Positions 1-7,369 of a stretch of DNA of 64,000 nucleotides are shown one piece after another. The notes below the pieces were generated by a model, which worked only from the letters and a program-made list of their open reading frames with translations, ran no database searches and was not told the origin of the DNA. Origin of the DNA: Allobosea sp. CRIB-10 (lineage in GTDB: Bacteria; Pseudomonadota; Alphaproteobacteria; Rhizobiales; Beijerinckiaceae). The stretch lies in contig NZ_FOKP01000014.1 in assembly GCF_900112185.1 (NCBI RefSeq), positions 89,036 through 153,035 on the forward strand, written 5' to 3'. Position numbers and translations under genes: made by a program. The stretch's first letter is position 1, and each line of letters starts with the position of its first letter.

Positions 1-11
1 TTCATCCAAAA

Positions 12-54
12 TGTATAGACCTTTTTCAACGACGCACCTATCTTAGTCTAGACA
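12..54. promoter_or_regulatory. Candidate operator pair upstream of the phn operon
   Basis: Two copies of the 9-mer TGT[A/C]TAGAC lie in opposite orientation ahead of phnG: TGTATAGAC at 12-20 on the plus strand, and TGTCTAGAC read on the minus strand at 46-54. The half-sites resemble the TATAGAC-type sites reported for PhnF, a GntR/HutC regulator of phosphonate genes. That phnF binds here is inference, because no regulator gene is visible in the window. It may lie just upstream. Confidence 0.4.
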
Positions 55-82
55 TTAGCGCTTGGCGAGAGGCCGACACGGC

Positions 83-523
83 ATGATGGACATCGCGACA
101 CGCCAGCATTGGATGGCAGTGCTGGCCCGTGCGACGCAAGGCGAGATCGACGCCTTGCTGCAGCAGACCGGCCCGCTGCCGACGCATGAACTGCTCAAGG
201 CGCCTGAGACCGGCACTGTCATGGTCGAAGGCCGCGCCGGCGGCGCCGGCCGGCGCTTCAACCTCGGCGAGGCCACGGTGACGCGCTGCGTCGTCCGCCT
301 CGACAGCGGCGCGATGGGTTTTTCCTACGCACTTGGCCGCGACGGTCGCAAGGCGCGGCTGGCGGCGATCACCGACGCGCTCCTCCAGGGCGAGATCGAG
401 ACCGGCCCGCTGCGGCGCGGCGTTTTTGCCCTCGCCCAAAAGCAGCAAGCTGCGCGCGAACTCGCCTCGCGCAAGGCAGCCGCCACCAAGGTCGATTTCT
501 TCACGCTGGTCAGGGGGGGCTGA
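83..523 (+). CDS. phnG: C-P lyase core subunit PhnG
   Basis: This is a protein of about 146 aa that opens the phn operon. PhnG is a small subunit of the carbon-phosphorus lyase core complex (PhnGHIJ), which attaches alkylphosphonate to ribose triphosphate in the cytoplasm. Recognition rests on length, on the N-terminal ATRQHWMAVLA stretch and on position directly before phnH. The start is the ATG at 83 (a second ATG follows at 86); an upstream TTG at 62 would add seven unlikely residues. A GAGAGG Shine-Dalgarno-like run lies at 66-71. The stop overlaps the phnH start as TGATG, which implies translational coupling. Confidence 0.9.
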   Translation: MMDIATRQHWMAVLARATQGEIDALLQQTGPLPTHELLKAPETGTVMVEGRAGGAGRRFNLGEATVTRCVVRLDSGAMGFSYALGRDGRKARLAAITDALLQGEIETGPLRRGVFALAQKQQAARELASRKAAATKVDFFTLVRGG

Positions 524-1128
524 TGGCTCACGACGATACCCTCATCGGCGCCGGCTTCTCCGACCCGGTCTTCCAGTCGCAAGGCGCCTTCCGCGCTTTG
601 CTGGCCGCCCTGTCCGAGCCCGGCCTCGCCTGCGATCTCGGCGAAGCGATCGCACCGCCCGCCGGGCTCGAAGCCGCAACCGCCGTCACGTTGCTGACAC
701 TGGCCGACTACGAGACGCCGATCTGGCTGCCGGCCGCTCTGCGTAACGGCCCGGCCGGCGCCTGGCTGCGCTTCCATTGTGGCGCCGCCCTCGTCGAGGA
801 TCCCGCCCGCGCCGCCTTCGCGGTGGTCGACGGTGCCATGACCGAGCCGAAGCTCGCAGGCTTCAATGCCGGCGACGACCAGTTTCCCGATCGCTCGACC
901 ACCGTGCTCGTCCAATGCGCTGGACTCGCAGGCGGCGAGACGGTCACGCTCGAAGGTCCCGGCATTGCCGGCCGGCGCAGCATCGCTCCAACGGGCTTGC
1001 GCCCCGGCTTCTGGGCCGAGGTTGAAGGCAACGCCGCGCTCTACCCGCTCGGCGTCGACCTTCTGCTGGTCCATGGCGCGCAGGTGCTCGGCCTGCCGCG
1101 CTCGACGCAAATCGTTGAGGCCCGCTGA
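523..1128 (+). CDS. phnH: C-P lyase core subunit PhnH
   Basis: A 201-aa protein of the PhnH family, the core-complex subunit that sits with PhnG, PhnI and PhnJ and is needed to form ribose-1-phosphonate 5-triphosphate. The N-terminal segment DPVFQSQGAFRALL matches the usual beginning of PhnH (FRaLl after a DPVfqsQ-like motif), and the length is normal for the family. It starts on the ATG at 523, overlapping the phnG stop by one base. Only 23 bases separate it from phnI, so it is in the same transcript. Nothing suggests damage. Confidence 0.92.
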   Translation: MAHDDTLIGAGFSDPVFQSQGAFRALLAALSEPGLACDLGEAIAPPAGLEAATAVTLLTLADYETPIWLPAALRNGPAGAWLRFHCGAALVEDPARAAFAVVDGAMTEPKLAGFNAGDDQFPDRSTTVLVQCAGLAGGETVTLEGPGIAGRRSIAPTGLRPGFWAEVEGNAALYPLGVDLLLVHGAQVLGLPRSTQIVEAR

Positions 1129-1151
1129 ATGCCCCACCGGGAGCTTTACTG

Positions 1152-2270
1152 ATGTATGTCGCGGTCAAGGGCGGCGAAGCCGCCATTCTCGCCACACATG
1201 ATCTCGTCGCCGAGGCAAGGCGCGGCGATGAGAGCGTGCCGGAACTCGGCGTCGCGCAGATCCGCGAGCAGATGGGTCTCGCCTGCGGCCGCGTCATGAA
1301 CGAGGGCTCGCTCTACGATCCCGACCTCGCCGCGCTGGCACTGAAGCAGGCGCAGGGCGATGCGATCGAGGCCGCCTTCCTGATGCGCGCCTATCGCACG
1401 ACGCTGCCACGTTTCGGCTCGTCCGAGCCGCTCGATACCGCGAAGATGGCGATCCGCCGCCGCGTCTCCGCCACCTACAAGGACCTGCCGGGCGGCCAGG
1501 TGCTCGGCCCGACCTATGACTACACGCACCGGCTCTTCGACTTCGCCCTGATGGACGAGGCAGCTCCAGCAGAGAGCCCGGCCCGTCCGGCCGCGCAGCC
1601 GCTCGATACCTCGATGCCGCGCGTGCCCGACATCCTCGGCGCCGAAGGGCTGATGGAAGAGGAAGCCCCGCCCGCCGGCGATCCGCGCCCCTTCGACCTC
1701 ACCCGCGAGCCCGTCACCTTCCCGGCTGATCGCGATGTCCGGCTGCAGGCGATGGCACGCGGCGACGAGGGTTTCATGCTCGGCCTCGGCTATTCGGTGC
1801 AGCGCGGCTACGGCAACTCCCATCCCTTCGTCGGCGAGGTCCGGGTCGGCGAGGTCGCGGTCGAATACGTGCCGGAGGAGCTCGGCTTCGCCGTGGATCT
1901 CGGCGACATCACTTTGACCGAATGCCAGATGGTCAATCAGTTCGCCGGCTCAAAGGAGGTGCCGCCGCAGTTCACCCGCGGCTATGGGCTCTCCTTCGGC
2001 CATAGCGAGCGCAAGGCGATGTCGATGTCCTTGGTCGACCGGGCGCTGAAGGCGCGCGAGTTCGGCGAGGCCACGACCTATCCGGCCCAGCAGGACGAGT
2101 TCGTCCTCTACCACTCCGACAATGTCGAGGCGGCCGGCTTCGTCGAGCACCTGAAGCTGCCGCATTACGTCGATTTCCAGGGCGAGCTCGAACTGATCCG
2201 CCGCATCCGCAAGGAGCGCGAGCAGCGCCTTGCCAAGCAACAGGAAGCCCTGCCGGAGGCCGCGGAATGA
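1152..2270 (+). CDS. phnI: C-P lyase core subunit PhnI
   Basis: A 372-aa protein of the usual PhnI length. PhnI has nucleosidase activity and, with PhnG, PhnH and PhnL, catalyses the displacement of adenine from ATP by methylphosphonate. Family-like features include the MYVAVKGGEAAI start, the PDLAALALKQAQGD segment and the FMLGLGYSVQRGYG segment in the middle. The ATG at 1152 follows phnH by 23 bases. The end overlaps phnJ by four bases (ATGA), the standard coupling in this operon. Confidence 0.95.
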   Translation: MYVAVKGGEAAILATHDLVAEARRGDESVPELGVAQIREQMGLACGRVMNEGSLYDPDLAALALKQAQGDAIEAAFLMRAYRTTLPRFGSSEPLDTAKMAIRRRVSATYKDLPGGQVLGPTYDYTHRLFDFALMDEAAPAESPARPAAQPLDTSMPRVPDILGAEGLMEEEAPPAGDPRPFDLTREPVTFPADRDVRLQAMARGDEGFMLGLGYSVQRGYGNSHPFVGEVRVGEVAVEYVPEELGFAVDLGDITLTECQMVNQFAGSKEVPPQFTRGYGLSFGHSERKAMSMSLVDRALKAREFGEATTYPAQQDEFVLYHSDNVEAAGFVEHLKLPHYVDFQGELELIRRIRKEREQRLAKQQEALPEAAE

Positions 2271-3193
2271 CCGTGCACCAGAGCATCAGCGACGAGACCA
2301 GGCCGGCCTACAACTACGCCTATCTCGACGAGCAGACCAAGCGGATGATCCGCCGGGCCCTGCTCAAGGCGGTCGCGATCCCAGGCTATCAGGTGCCGTT
2401 CGGCTCGCGCGAGATGCCGCTCGCCCGCGGCTGGGGCACCGGCGGCATCCAGGTGACCGCGGCGATCATGGGGCCCGATGACACACTGAAGGTCATCGAC
2501 CAGGGCGCCGACGACACCACCAACGCCGTCTCGATCCGCCGCTTCTTCGAGCGCACCGCCGATGCGCGCACCACCGAGGCGACCGACGAGGCGACGATCA
2601 TCCAGACCCGCCACCGCATCCCGGAGGCGCCGCTGAAGGCCGGCCAGATCATGGTCTACCAGGTGCCGCAGCCCGAGCCGCTCAGGAAGCTCGAGCCGCA
2701 CGAGGCCGAGACGCGCAAGATGCACGCCTGGGCCGAATACGGGCTGATGCAGGTCAAGCTCTATGAAAACATCGCCCGCTTCGGCGAGGTGACGACGACC
2801 TATGACTACCCGGTTATGGTCAATGGCCGCTATGTGATGGCGCCGTCGCCGATCCCGAAATTCGACAATCCGAAGATGCAGATGTCGCCGGCTCTGCAGC
2901 TCTTCGGCGCCGGCCGCGAGAAGCGCATCTATGCGGTTCCACCCCATACCAGCGTGCGCAGCCTCGATTTCGACGACCATCCCTTCCGCATCCAGAGCTG
3001 GGAGCAGCCCTGTGCGCTCTGCGGCGCCGCCGATTCCTATCTCGACGAGGTGGTGATCGACGACCAGGGCGGGCGGATGTTCGTCTGCTCCGACAGCCAT
3101 CATTGCGAGACGCGGCGGGCCGACGGCCATCGCGGCGCCATGCTCGCCGATGCCTCGGCGCTGCATCTGGTCGAAGACGAGGCCAAGCCATGA
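2267..3193 (+). CDS. phnJ: Alpha-D-ribose 1-methylphosphonate 5-phosphate C-P lyase PhnJ
   Basis: The radical SAM enzyme that breaks the C-P bond. The 308-aa protein carries the diagnostic cysteines C249, C252, C274 and C280, with spacing C-x2-C-x21-C-x5-C. This equals the spacing of E. coli Cys241, 244, 266 and 272, of which three bind the [4Fe-4S] cluster and the fourth is proposed to form the thiyl radical. The glycine-rich GWGTGGIQVTAA segment near residue 60 is also family-typical. The start overlaps phnI (ATGA) and the end overlaps phnK (ATGA). All key residues are present, so the lyase should be functional. Confidence 0.97.
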   Translation: MTVHQSISDETRPAYNYAYLDEQTKRMIRRALLKAVAIPGYQVPFGSREMPLARGWGTGGIQVTAAIMGPDDTLKVIDQGADDTTNAVSIRRFFERTADARTTEATDEATIIQTRHRIPEAPLKAGQIMVYQVPQPEPLRKLEPHEAETRKMHAWAEYGLMQVKLYENIARFGEVTTTYDYPVMVNGRYVMAPSPIPKFDNPKMQMSPALQLFGAGREKRIYAVPPHTSVRSLDFDDHPFRIQSWEQPCALCGAADSYLDEVVIDDQGGRMFVCSDSHHCETRRADGHRGAMLADASALHLVEDEAKP

Positions 3194-3996
3194 ACATGCA
3201 GGTCAATCCGCAGGAGCTGACGCTCGATCCTGCCCCGCTGCTCTCGGTCGCCGGCGTCAGCCGCTTCTATGGCGAGCGCATCGGCTGCGCCGACGTCTCC
3301 TTCGACCTCTGGCCGGGCGAGGTTCTCGGCATCGTCGGCGAATCCGGCTCGGGCAAATCGACCCTGCTGCGCTGCCTTGCCGGCATCGACAAGCCCGACG
3401 AGGGGCAGGTGCTGTTTCGGGGCGGAATCGAACCGCTCGACATCTACTCGGTCGCCGAGCAGGAGCGTCGGCGGCTGATGCGCACGGCCTGGGGCATCGT
3501 CCACCAGAATCCGCGCGACGGGCTGCGCATGGACGTCTCGGCCGGCGGCAATGTCGGCGAGCGGCTGATGGACAATGGCGCGCGGCATTATGGCAGGATC
3601 CGCGAGACCGCGCTCGACTGGCTGCAGCGAGTCGAGATCGCCGGAACCCGCATCGACGACCGGCCGCGCCAGTTCTCCGGCGGCATGCAGCAGCGCCTGC
3701 AGATCGCCCGCGTGCTGGTCTCCGAGCCGAAGCTCGTCTTCATGGACGAGCCGACCGGCGGCCTCGACGTCTCCGTCCAGGCCCGCCTGCTCGACCTCTT
3801 GCGCGTGCTGGTGCGCGATCTCGGCCTAGCCGCGATCATCGTCACCCACGACCTCGCTGTCGCCCGCCTGCTCACCGACCGTTTGATGGTGATGACGGAT
3901 GGCCGCGTCGTCGAGCAGGGCCTGACCGACCAGGTCCTCGACGATCCCCAGCACGCCTACACGCAACTCCTGACATCGGCGGTGCTGACGGTATGA
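3190..3996 (+). CDS. phnK: C-P lyase ATP-binding subunit PhnK
   Basis: A 268-aa ABC-type ATPase. Walker A GESGSGKST is at residues 50-58, the signature SGGMQQRLQIAR is in the middle, and Walker B reads LVFMDEPTGGLD. PhnK binds the PhnGHIJ core and has the dipeptide-importer ATPase look (Dpp/Opp-like) typical of this subunit, although it is not part of a transporter. The ATG at 3190 overlaps the phnJ stop, and the longer frame reaching back to 3103 is a shadow of phnJ. It is followed by 166 non-coding bases holding a repeat before phnL, the only sizeable gap inside the operon. Confidence 0.95.
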   Translation: MNMQVNPQELTLDPAPLLSVAGVSRFYGERIGCADVSFDLWPGEVLGIVGESGSGKSTLLRCLAGIDKPDEGQVLFRGGIEPLDIYSVAEQERRRLMRTAWGIVHQNPRDGLRMDVSAGGNVGERLMDNGARHYGRIRETALDWLQRVEIAGTRIDDRPRQFSGGMQQRLQIARVLVSEPKLVFMDEPTGGLDVSVQARLLDLLRVLVRDLGLAAIIVTHDLAVARLLTDRLMVMTDGRVVEQGLTDQVLDDPQHAYTQLLTSAVLTV

Positions 3997-4017
3997 CCCT
4001 CTTACCGCCTCCTCTCC

Positions 4018-4110
4018 CGTCATGGTCGGGCTTGTCCCGACCATCCACGTCTTCGTTCCTCAAGAGCGGTGTTCAAGACGTGGATGCTCGCCACAAGGGC
4101 GAGCATGACG
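4018..4110. repeat. Three-stem intergenic repeat, family A, copy 1
   Basis: A structured element between phnK and phnL. Stem 1 pairs ATGGTCGGG (4022-4030) with CCCGACCAT (4036-4044). Stem 2 pairs TCCACGTCTT (4044-4053) with AAGACGTGGA (4075-4084). Stem 3 pairs ATGCTCGCC (4084-4092) with GGCGAGCAT (4098-4106). The outer edges CGTCAT and ATGACG also pair. Near-identical copies lie at 14789-14886 and 23563-23655. It may act on the phnK-phnL mRNA as a processing or attenuation site; this is inference. Confidence 0.85.
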
Positions 4111-4162
4111 GTGGAGCCTTCGTCACAACCGCGTCACCCCGAACCCGCAAGGCATCTCGATC

Positions 4163-4861
4163 ATGACCACGATGATTCACGTCGAGAACGTCGCCAAGGA
4201 ATTCACCCTGCACAATCAGGGCGGCGTGCGCCTGCCGGTGTTCGACAACGTCAACTTTTCGGTCGCCGCCGGCGAGGCGCTGGTGCTGGCGGGCGCGTCG
4301 GGTGCCGGCAAGTCGAGCCTGCTGCGCATCCTCTACGGCAATTACCGGCCGACCTCCGGCACCATCGCCATCACCCATGGCGGCCGCCCCATCGACATCG
4401 TCTCGGCCGTGCCGCGCACCGTGCTCGACATCCGCCGCCGCACGCTCGGCTTCGTCTCGCAGTTCCTGCGGGTGATCCCGCGCGTCACGGCGCTCGACAT
4501 CGTCCGCGATCCGCTGCTCGCCCGCGGCGCCACGCCCGAGGAAGCCAGCGAGCGCGCGAAAGCCATGCTGGCCCGCCTCAACCTGCCGCAGCGCCTCTGG
4601 GACCTCGCGCCTGCGACCTTCTCCGGCGGCGAGCAGCAGCGCGTCAACATCGCCCGTTCCTTCGTCGATCCCTCGCCGATCATGCTGATTGACGAGCCGA
4701 CGGCCTCGCTCGACGCCAATAACCGCAATGTCGTGGTCAGGCTGATCGCCGAGGCGCGCGCGCAGGGCTCCGCCATCGTCGGTATCTTCCATGACGAAGC
4801 CGTGCGAGAGGCTGTCGCGACCCGCTATCTCGACATCACCGATTTCCGGAAGGCCGCCTGA
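4163..4861 (+). CDS. phnL: C-P lyase ATP-binding subunit PhnL
   Basis: A 232-aa ABC ATPase that resembles the MacB/LolD type, as PhnL proteins do. Walker A GASGAGKSS is at residues 44-52, the signature reads FSGGEQQRVNIAR, and Walker B reads IMLIDEPTASLD. PhnL acts with PhnG, PhnH and PhnI in the nucleosidase/transferase step. The ATG at 4163 follows the repeat. The TGA overlaps the phnM start by one base (TGATG). Walker A ends in Ser-Ser rather than Ser-Thr, which still keeps the magnesium-binding hydroxyl. Confidence 0.95.
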   Translation: MTTMIHVENVAKEFTLHNQGGVRLPVFDNVNFSVAAGEALVLAGASGAGKSSLLRILYGNYRPTSGTIAITHGGRPIDIVSAVPRTVLDIRRRTLGFVSQFLRVIPRVTALDIVRDPLLARGATPEEASERAKAMLARLNLPQRLWDLAPATFSGGEQQRVNIARSFVDPSPIMLIDEPTASLDANNRNVVVRLIAEARAQGSAIVGIFHDEAVREAVATRYLDITDFRKAA

Positions 4862-6000
4862 TGTCCACCATCCTGACCAATGCCCGCCTGATCCTCGAGG
4901 ACGAGGTCGTCACCGGGACCATCGCCTTCGACGAGAGCGGCATCCGCTCGGTCGACCAGGGCCGCTCCTCTTTGCCGGAGGCGATCGACGTGCAGGGCGA
5001 CTATGTCGCGCCAGGCCTCGTCGAGATGCACACCGACAACATGGAAAAGCACTTCATGCCGCGCCCGAAGGTCTTCTGGCCGAACGGGCTCGCGGCGGCT
5101 CTGGTCCATGACGCGCAGATGGCGGCGGCCGGCGTCACCACTGTCTACGACGCGATCTGCGCCGGCACACCGTTCTCGGCCAAGGACTACCGCAAGGACA
5201 TCTTCGCCGACGTGATGGATGCGCTCCGACTCGGCAGCGCCGAGGGCGTTTTCCGCATCGACCACCGCATCCATATGCGCTGCGAACTGACCAGCCCGGA
5301 CCTGCTCAGGGATATCGAGCCCTATCAGGACGATGCCCTGGTCCAGCTGGTCTCGCTGATGGACCACACCCCAGGCCAGCGGCAATGGCGCGATATCGCC
5401 CATCTGCGCACTTATGCGCTCGGCAACGGCAAGACCGAGGCCGAGTTCGAGGAGGACGTCGTCGTCCGCCAGCGGGAGGGCGCCGACAATGTCGGGCGCA
5501 ACTGGAGCGCCGTGGTCGAAATGTTCCAGGCCCGCGGCATCCCGATCGCAACCCATGACGACACCACGATCGAGCATGTCGAGGCCGGCATCGCTTCTGG
5601 CGCGGTGATCTCGGAATTCCCGACCACGGTCGAGGCGGCGCAGGCCGCCAAGCAGCGCGGTCTCGCCACCATCGCCGGCGCGCCCAATGTCGTCCGCGGC
5701 GGCTCGCATTCCGGCGGCGTCTCGGTGGCCGAGTTGGCCGAGAAGGACCTGCTCGACGGGCTCTCCTCCGACTATGTCCCGGCAAGCCTGCTGCAGGCGG
5801 TGCTCAAGCTCCACGACAAGCACGGTATCACCCTGCCGGCGGCGATGGCCAAGGTGACCTGGAAGGTCGCCGACATCCTCGGCCTGACAGATCGCGGTCA
5901 TCTCAAGCCCGGCCTGCGCGCCGATATCGTGCGCTTCAAGGCGCTGGGCGCGACGCCGGTGATCGCCACCGTCTGGTCGCAGGGACGCAGGGCCTTCTGA
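4861..6000 (+). CDS. phnM: Alpha-D-ribose 1-methylphosphonate 5-triphosphate diphosphatase PhnM
   Basis: A 379-aa amidohydrolase-superfamily enzyme that removes pyrophosphate from the PhnGHIL product to give the PhnJ substrate. Family marks include the VAPGLVEMHTDNMEKH metal-binding segment near residue 55, THDDTTIEHV in the middle, and APNVVRGGSHSGG towards the C-terminus. Length is normal for PhnM. It is coupled to phnL by a one-base overlap. Seven bases separate its stop from the next gene, so the operon continues. Confidence 0.96.
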   Translation: MSTILTNARLILEDEVVTGTIAFDESGIRSVDQGRSSLPEAIDVQGDYVAPGLVEMHTDNMEKHFMPRPKVFWPNGLAAALVHDAQMAAAGVTTVYDAICAGTPFSAKDYRKDIFADVMDALRLGSAEGVFRIDHRIHMRCELTSPDLLRDIEPYQDDALVQLVSLMDHTPGQRQWRDIAHLRTYALGNGKTEAEFEEDVVVRQREGADNVGRNWSAVVEMFQARGIPIATHDDTTIEHVEAGIASGAVISEFPTTVEAAQAAKQRGLATIAGAPNVVRGGSHSGGVSVAELAEKDLLDGLSSDYVPASLLQAVLKLHDKHGITLPAAMAKVTWKVADILGLTDRGHLKPGLRADIVRFKALGATPVIATVWSQGRRAF

Positions 6001-6007
6001 GCGCAGC

Positions 6008-6709
6008 ATGACCGAGACCGCGCCGCGCTACGCGCTCTACTACGCTCCCGCCGCCGACAGCGCCCTCTGGCGCTTCGGCAGCGCGACGCTGGGCTATGAC
6101 GCCGTCACCGGCGCGGATGCCGACTTCGCCGTCCCGCCGGGCTGCGAAAGCCTCGACTGGTCGGACGTCACCGCCGAGCCGCGCCGCTACGGCTTCCATG
6201 CCACGCTGAAGGCGCCGTTCGAGCTCGCCAATGGCCGCAATGAGGGCGCACTGCGCGCCTTCGCCCGCAATTATGTCGCCGGACGCCCGGCGGTCCGACT
6301 TGCCGGACTATCCGTCAATGCGCTCGGCCGTTTCATCGCGCTGACCCCGTCCGAGCCGAGCGAGGCGTTGCAGCGCTTCGCCTTCGACATCGTCCAGGCC
6401 TTCGAGCCGTTCCGCGCGCCGTTGTCGGACGCTGATCTGGCGCGCCGCCTGCAGAGTCCGCTGACGCCGGCACACCGGGCCTATCTCGAGGCCTATGGCT
6501 ACCCTTATGTCGACGACGCCTTCCGCTTCCACATGACCCTGACCGGCTCGCTGCCGGACGATCAGGTCGCGCCGGTCAAGGCAGCGCTGGTCGAGGCCCA
6601 TGCGCAGGCCGTACCGGCCGGCCCGGTGCTGATCGACCGCGTCGCCATCTTCAAGCAGGCGAACCGCAACAGCCGGTTCGTGCTGCTCGACAGCATCCCG
6701 CTCGGCTAA
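6008..6709 (+). CDS. DUF1045 phosphonate-metabolism protein, 2H phosphoesterase-like
   Basis: A 233-aa protein of the DUF1045 family found next to phn genes. Two H-x-T-L motifs, HATL at residues 64-67 and HMTL at 175-178, each preceded by aromatic/glycine residues, are the signature of the 2H phosphoesterase fold (RNA ligase/cyclic phosphodiesterase type). C-P lyase releases 5-phosphoribosyl 1,2-cyclic phosphate, so a cyclic phosphodiesterase role, replacing or assisting PhnP, is a reasonable inference. No PhnP-like metallohydrolase is seen in the window. The family's exact reaction is not something I can confirm from sequence. Confidence 0.85.
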   Translation: MTETAPRYALYYAPAADSALWRFGSATLGYDAVTGADADFAVPPGCESLDWSDVTAEPRRYGFHATLKAPFELANGRNEGALRAFARNYVAGRPAVRLAGLSVNALGRFIALTPSEPSEALQRFAFDIVQAFEPFRAPLSDADLARRLQSPLTPAHRAYLEAYGYPYVDDAFRFHMTLTGSLPDDQVAPVKAALVEAHAQAVPAGPVLIDRVAIFKQANRNSRFVLLDSIPLG

Positions 6710-6732
6710 CATCTCTTCCAAGGAAGCCCGTC

Positions 6733-7353
6733 ATGGCAGGCAAGAAGCTCGGGCTCGAACCCGTCATCGATGCGACCGCCAGGGTCCGCGACGCCGTGCT
6801 CGGCCGCTATACCGAGATCGGCGCCCGTACCTCCTTCGCGGAGTCGACGCTCGGCGACTATTCCTATGTCGTGAACGATTCCGACGTGATCTACACGACG
6901 ATCGGTAAGTTCTGCTCGATCGCGGCGCATACCCGCATCAACCCCGGCAACCACCCGATGCAGCGCGCAACCCAGTCGCATTTCACCTATCGGGCCAGCG
7001 CCTATTTCGAGGATGCGCAGGACGAGGCCGCCTTCTTCGACTGGCGTCGCTCGACGCCGGTGACGATCAGCCATGATGTCTGGATCGGCCATGGCGCCAT
7101 CGTGCTCGCCGGCCGCAGCATCGGCACCGGCGCGGTCGTCGCGGGCGGCGCGGTCGTGACCAAGGATGTGCCCGACTACACCATCGTCGCCGGCAACCCG
7201 GCCCGCATCATCCGCCGGCGCTTCCCGGAGGAGATCGCGGAGCGGCTGAAGGCACTTGCCTGGTGGGATTGGGAGCACGTCGCCCTGCGCGCCGCACTCG
7301 ACGATTTCCGCGCGCTGCCGGTTGAGGCCTTCCTGGACAAATACGAGGGCTGA
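6733..7353 (+). CDS. Phosphonate-associated hexapeptide-repeat acyltransferase
   Basis: A 206-aa left-handed beta-helix acyltransferase of the xenobiotic/chloramphenicol acetyltransferase type. Hexapeptide-like repeats run through residues 10-60 and 115-160, and the segment [14 protein letters not shown] followed by [14 protein letters not shown] is classic for this group. The subgroup is often the last gene of rhizobial phn operons. Its substrate is unknown; N-acetylation of an aminophosphonate is possible but unproven, and it is unrelated to GNAT-type PhnO. A 23-base gap separates it from the preceding gene. Confidence 0.85.
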   Translation: MAGKKLGLEPVIDATARVRDAVLGRYTEIGARTSFAESTLGDYSYVVNDSDVIYTTIGKFCSIAAHTRINPGNHPMQRATQSHFTYRASAYFEDAQDEAAFFDWRRSTPVTISHDVWIGHGAIVLAGRSIGTGAVVAGGAVVTKDVPDYTIVAGNPARIIRRRFPEEIAERLKALAWWDWEHVALRAALDDFRALPVEAFLDKYEG

Positions 7354-7369
7354 CGGCGTAACGCCGTCA
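7351..7369. terminator. Hairpin over two convergent stop codons
   Basis: TGACGGCG-TAA-CGCCGTCA is a perfect 8-bp stem with a 3-base loop. Its left arm begins with the TGA of the plus-strand acyltransferase and its right arm contains the TGA of the minus-strand outer-membrane gene. It probably serves as a bidirectional terminator, although no T-tract follows on either strand. Confidence 0.6.

Noticed and set aside
4825..6009. Minus-strand 394-codon frame opposite phnM
   Set aside because: It is a shadow of phnM, with a composition typical of antisense frames in GC-rich DNA.
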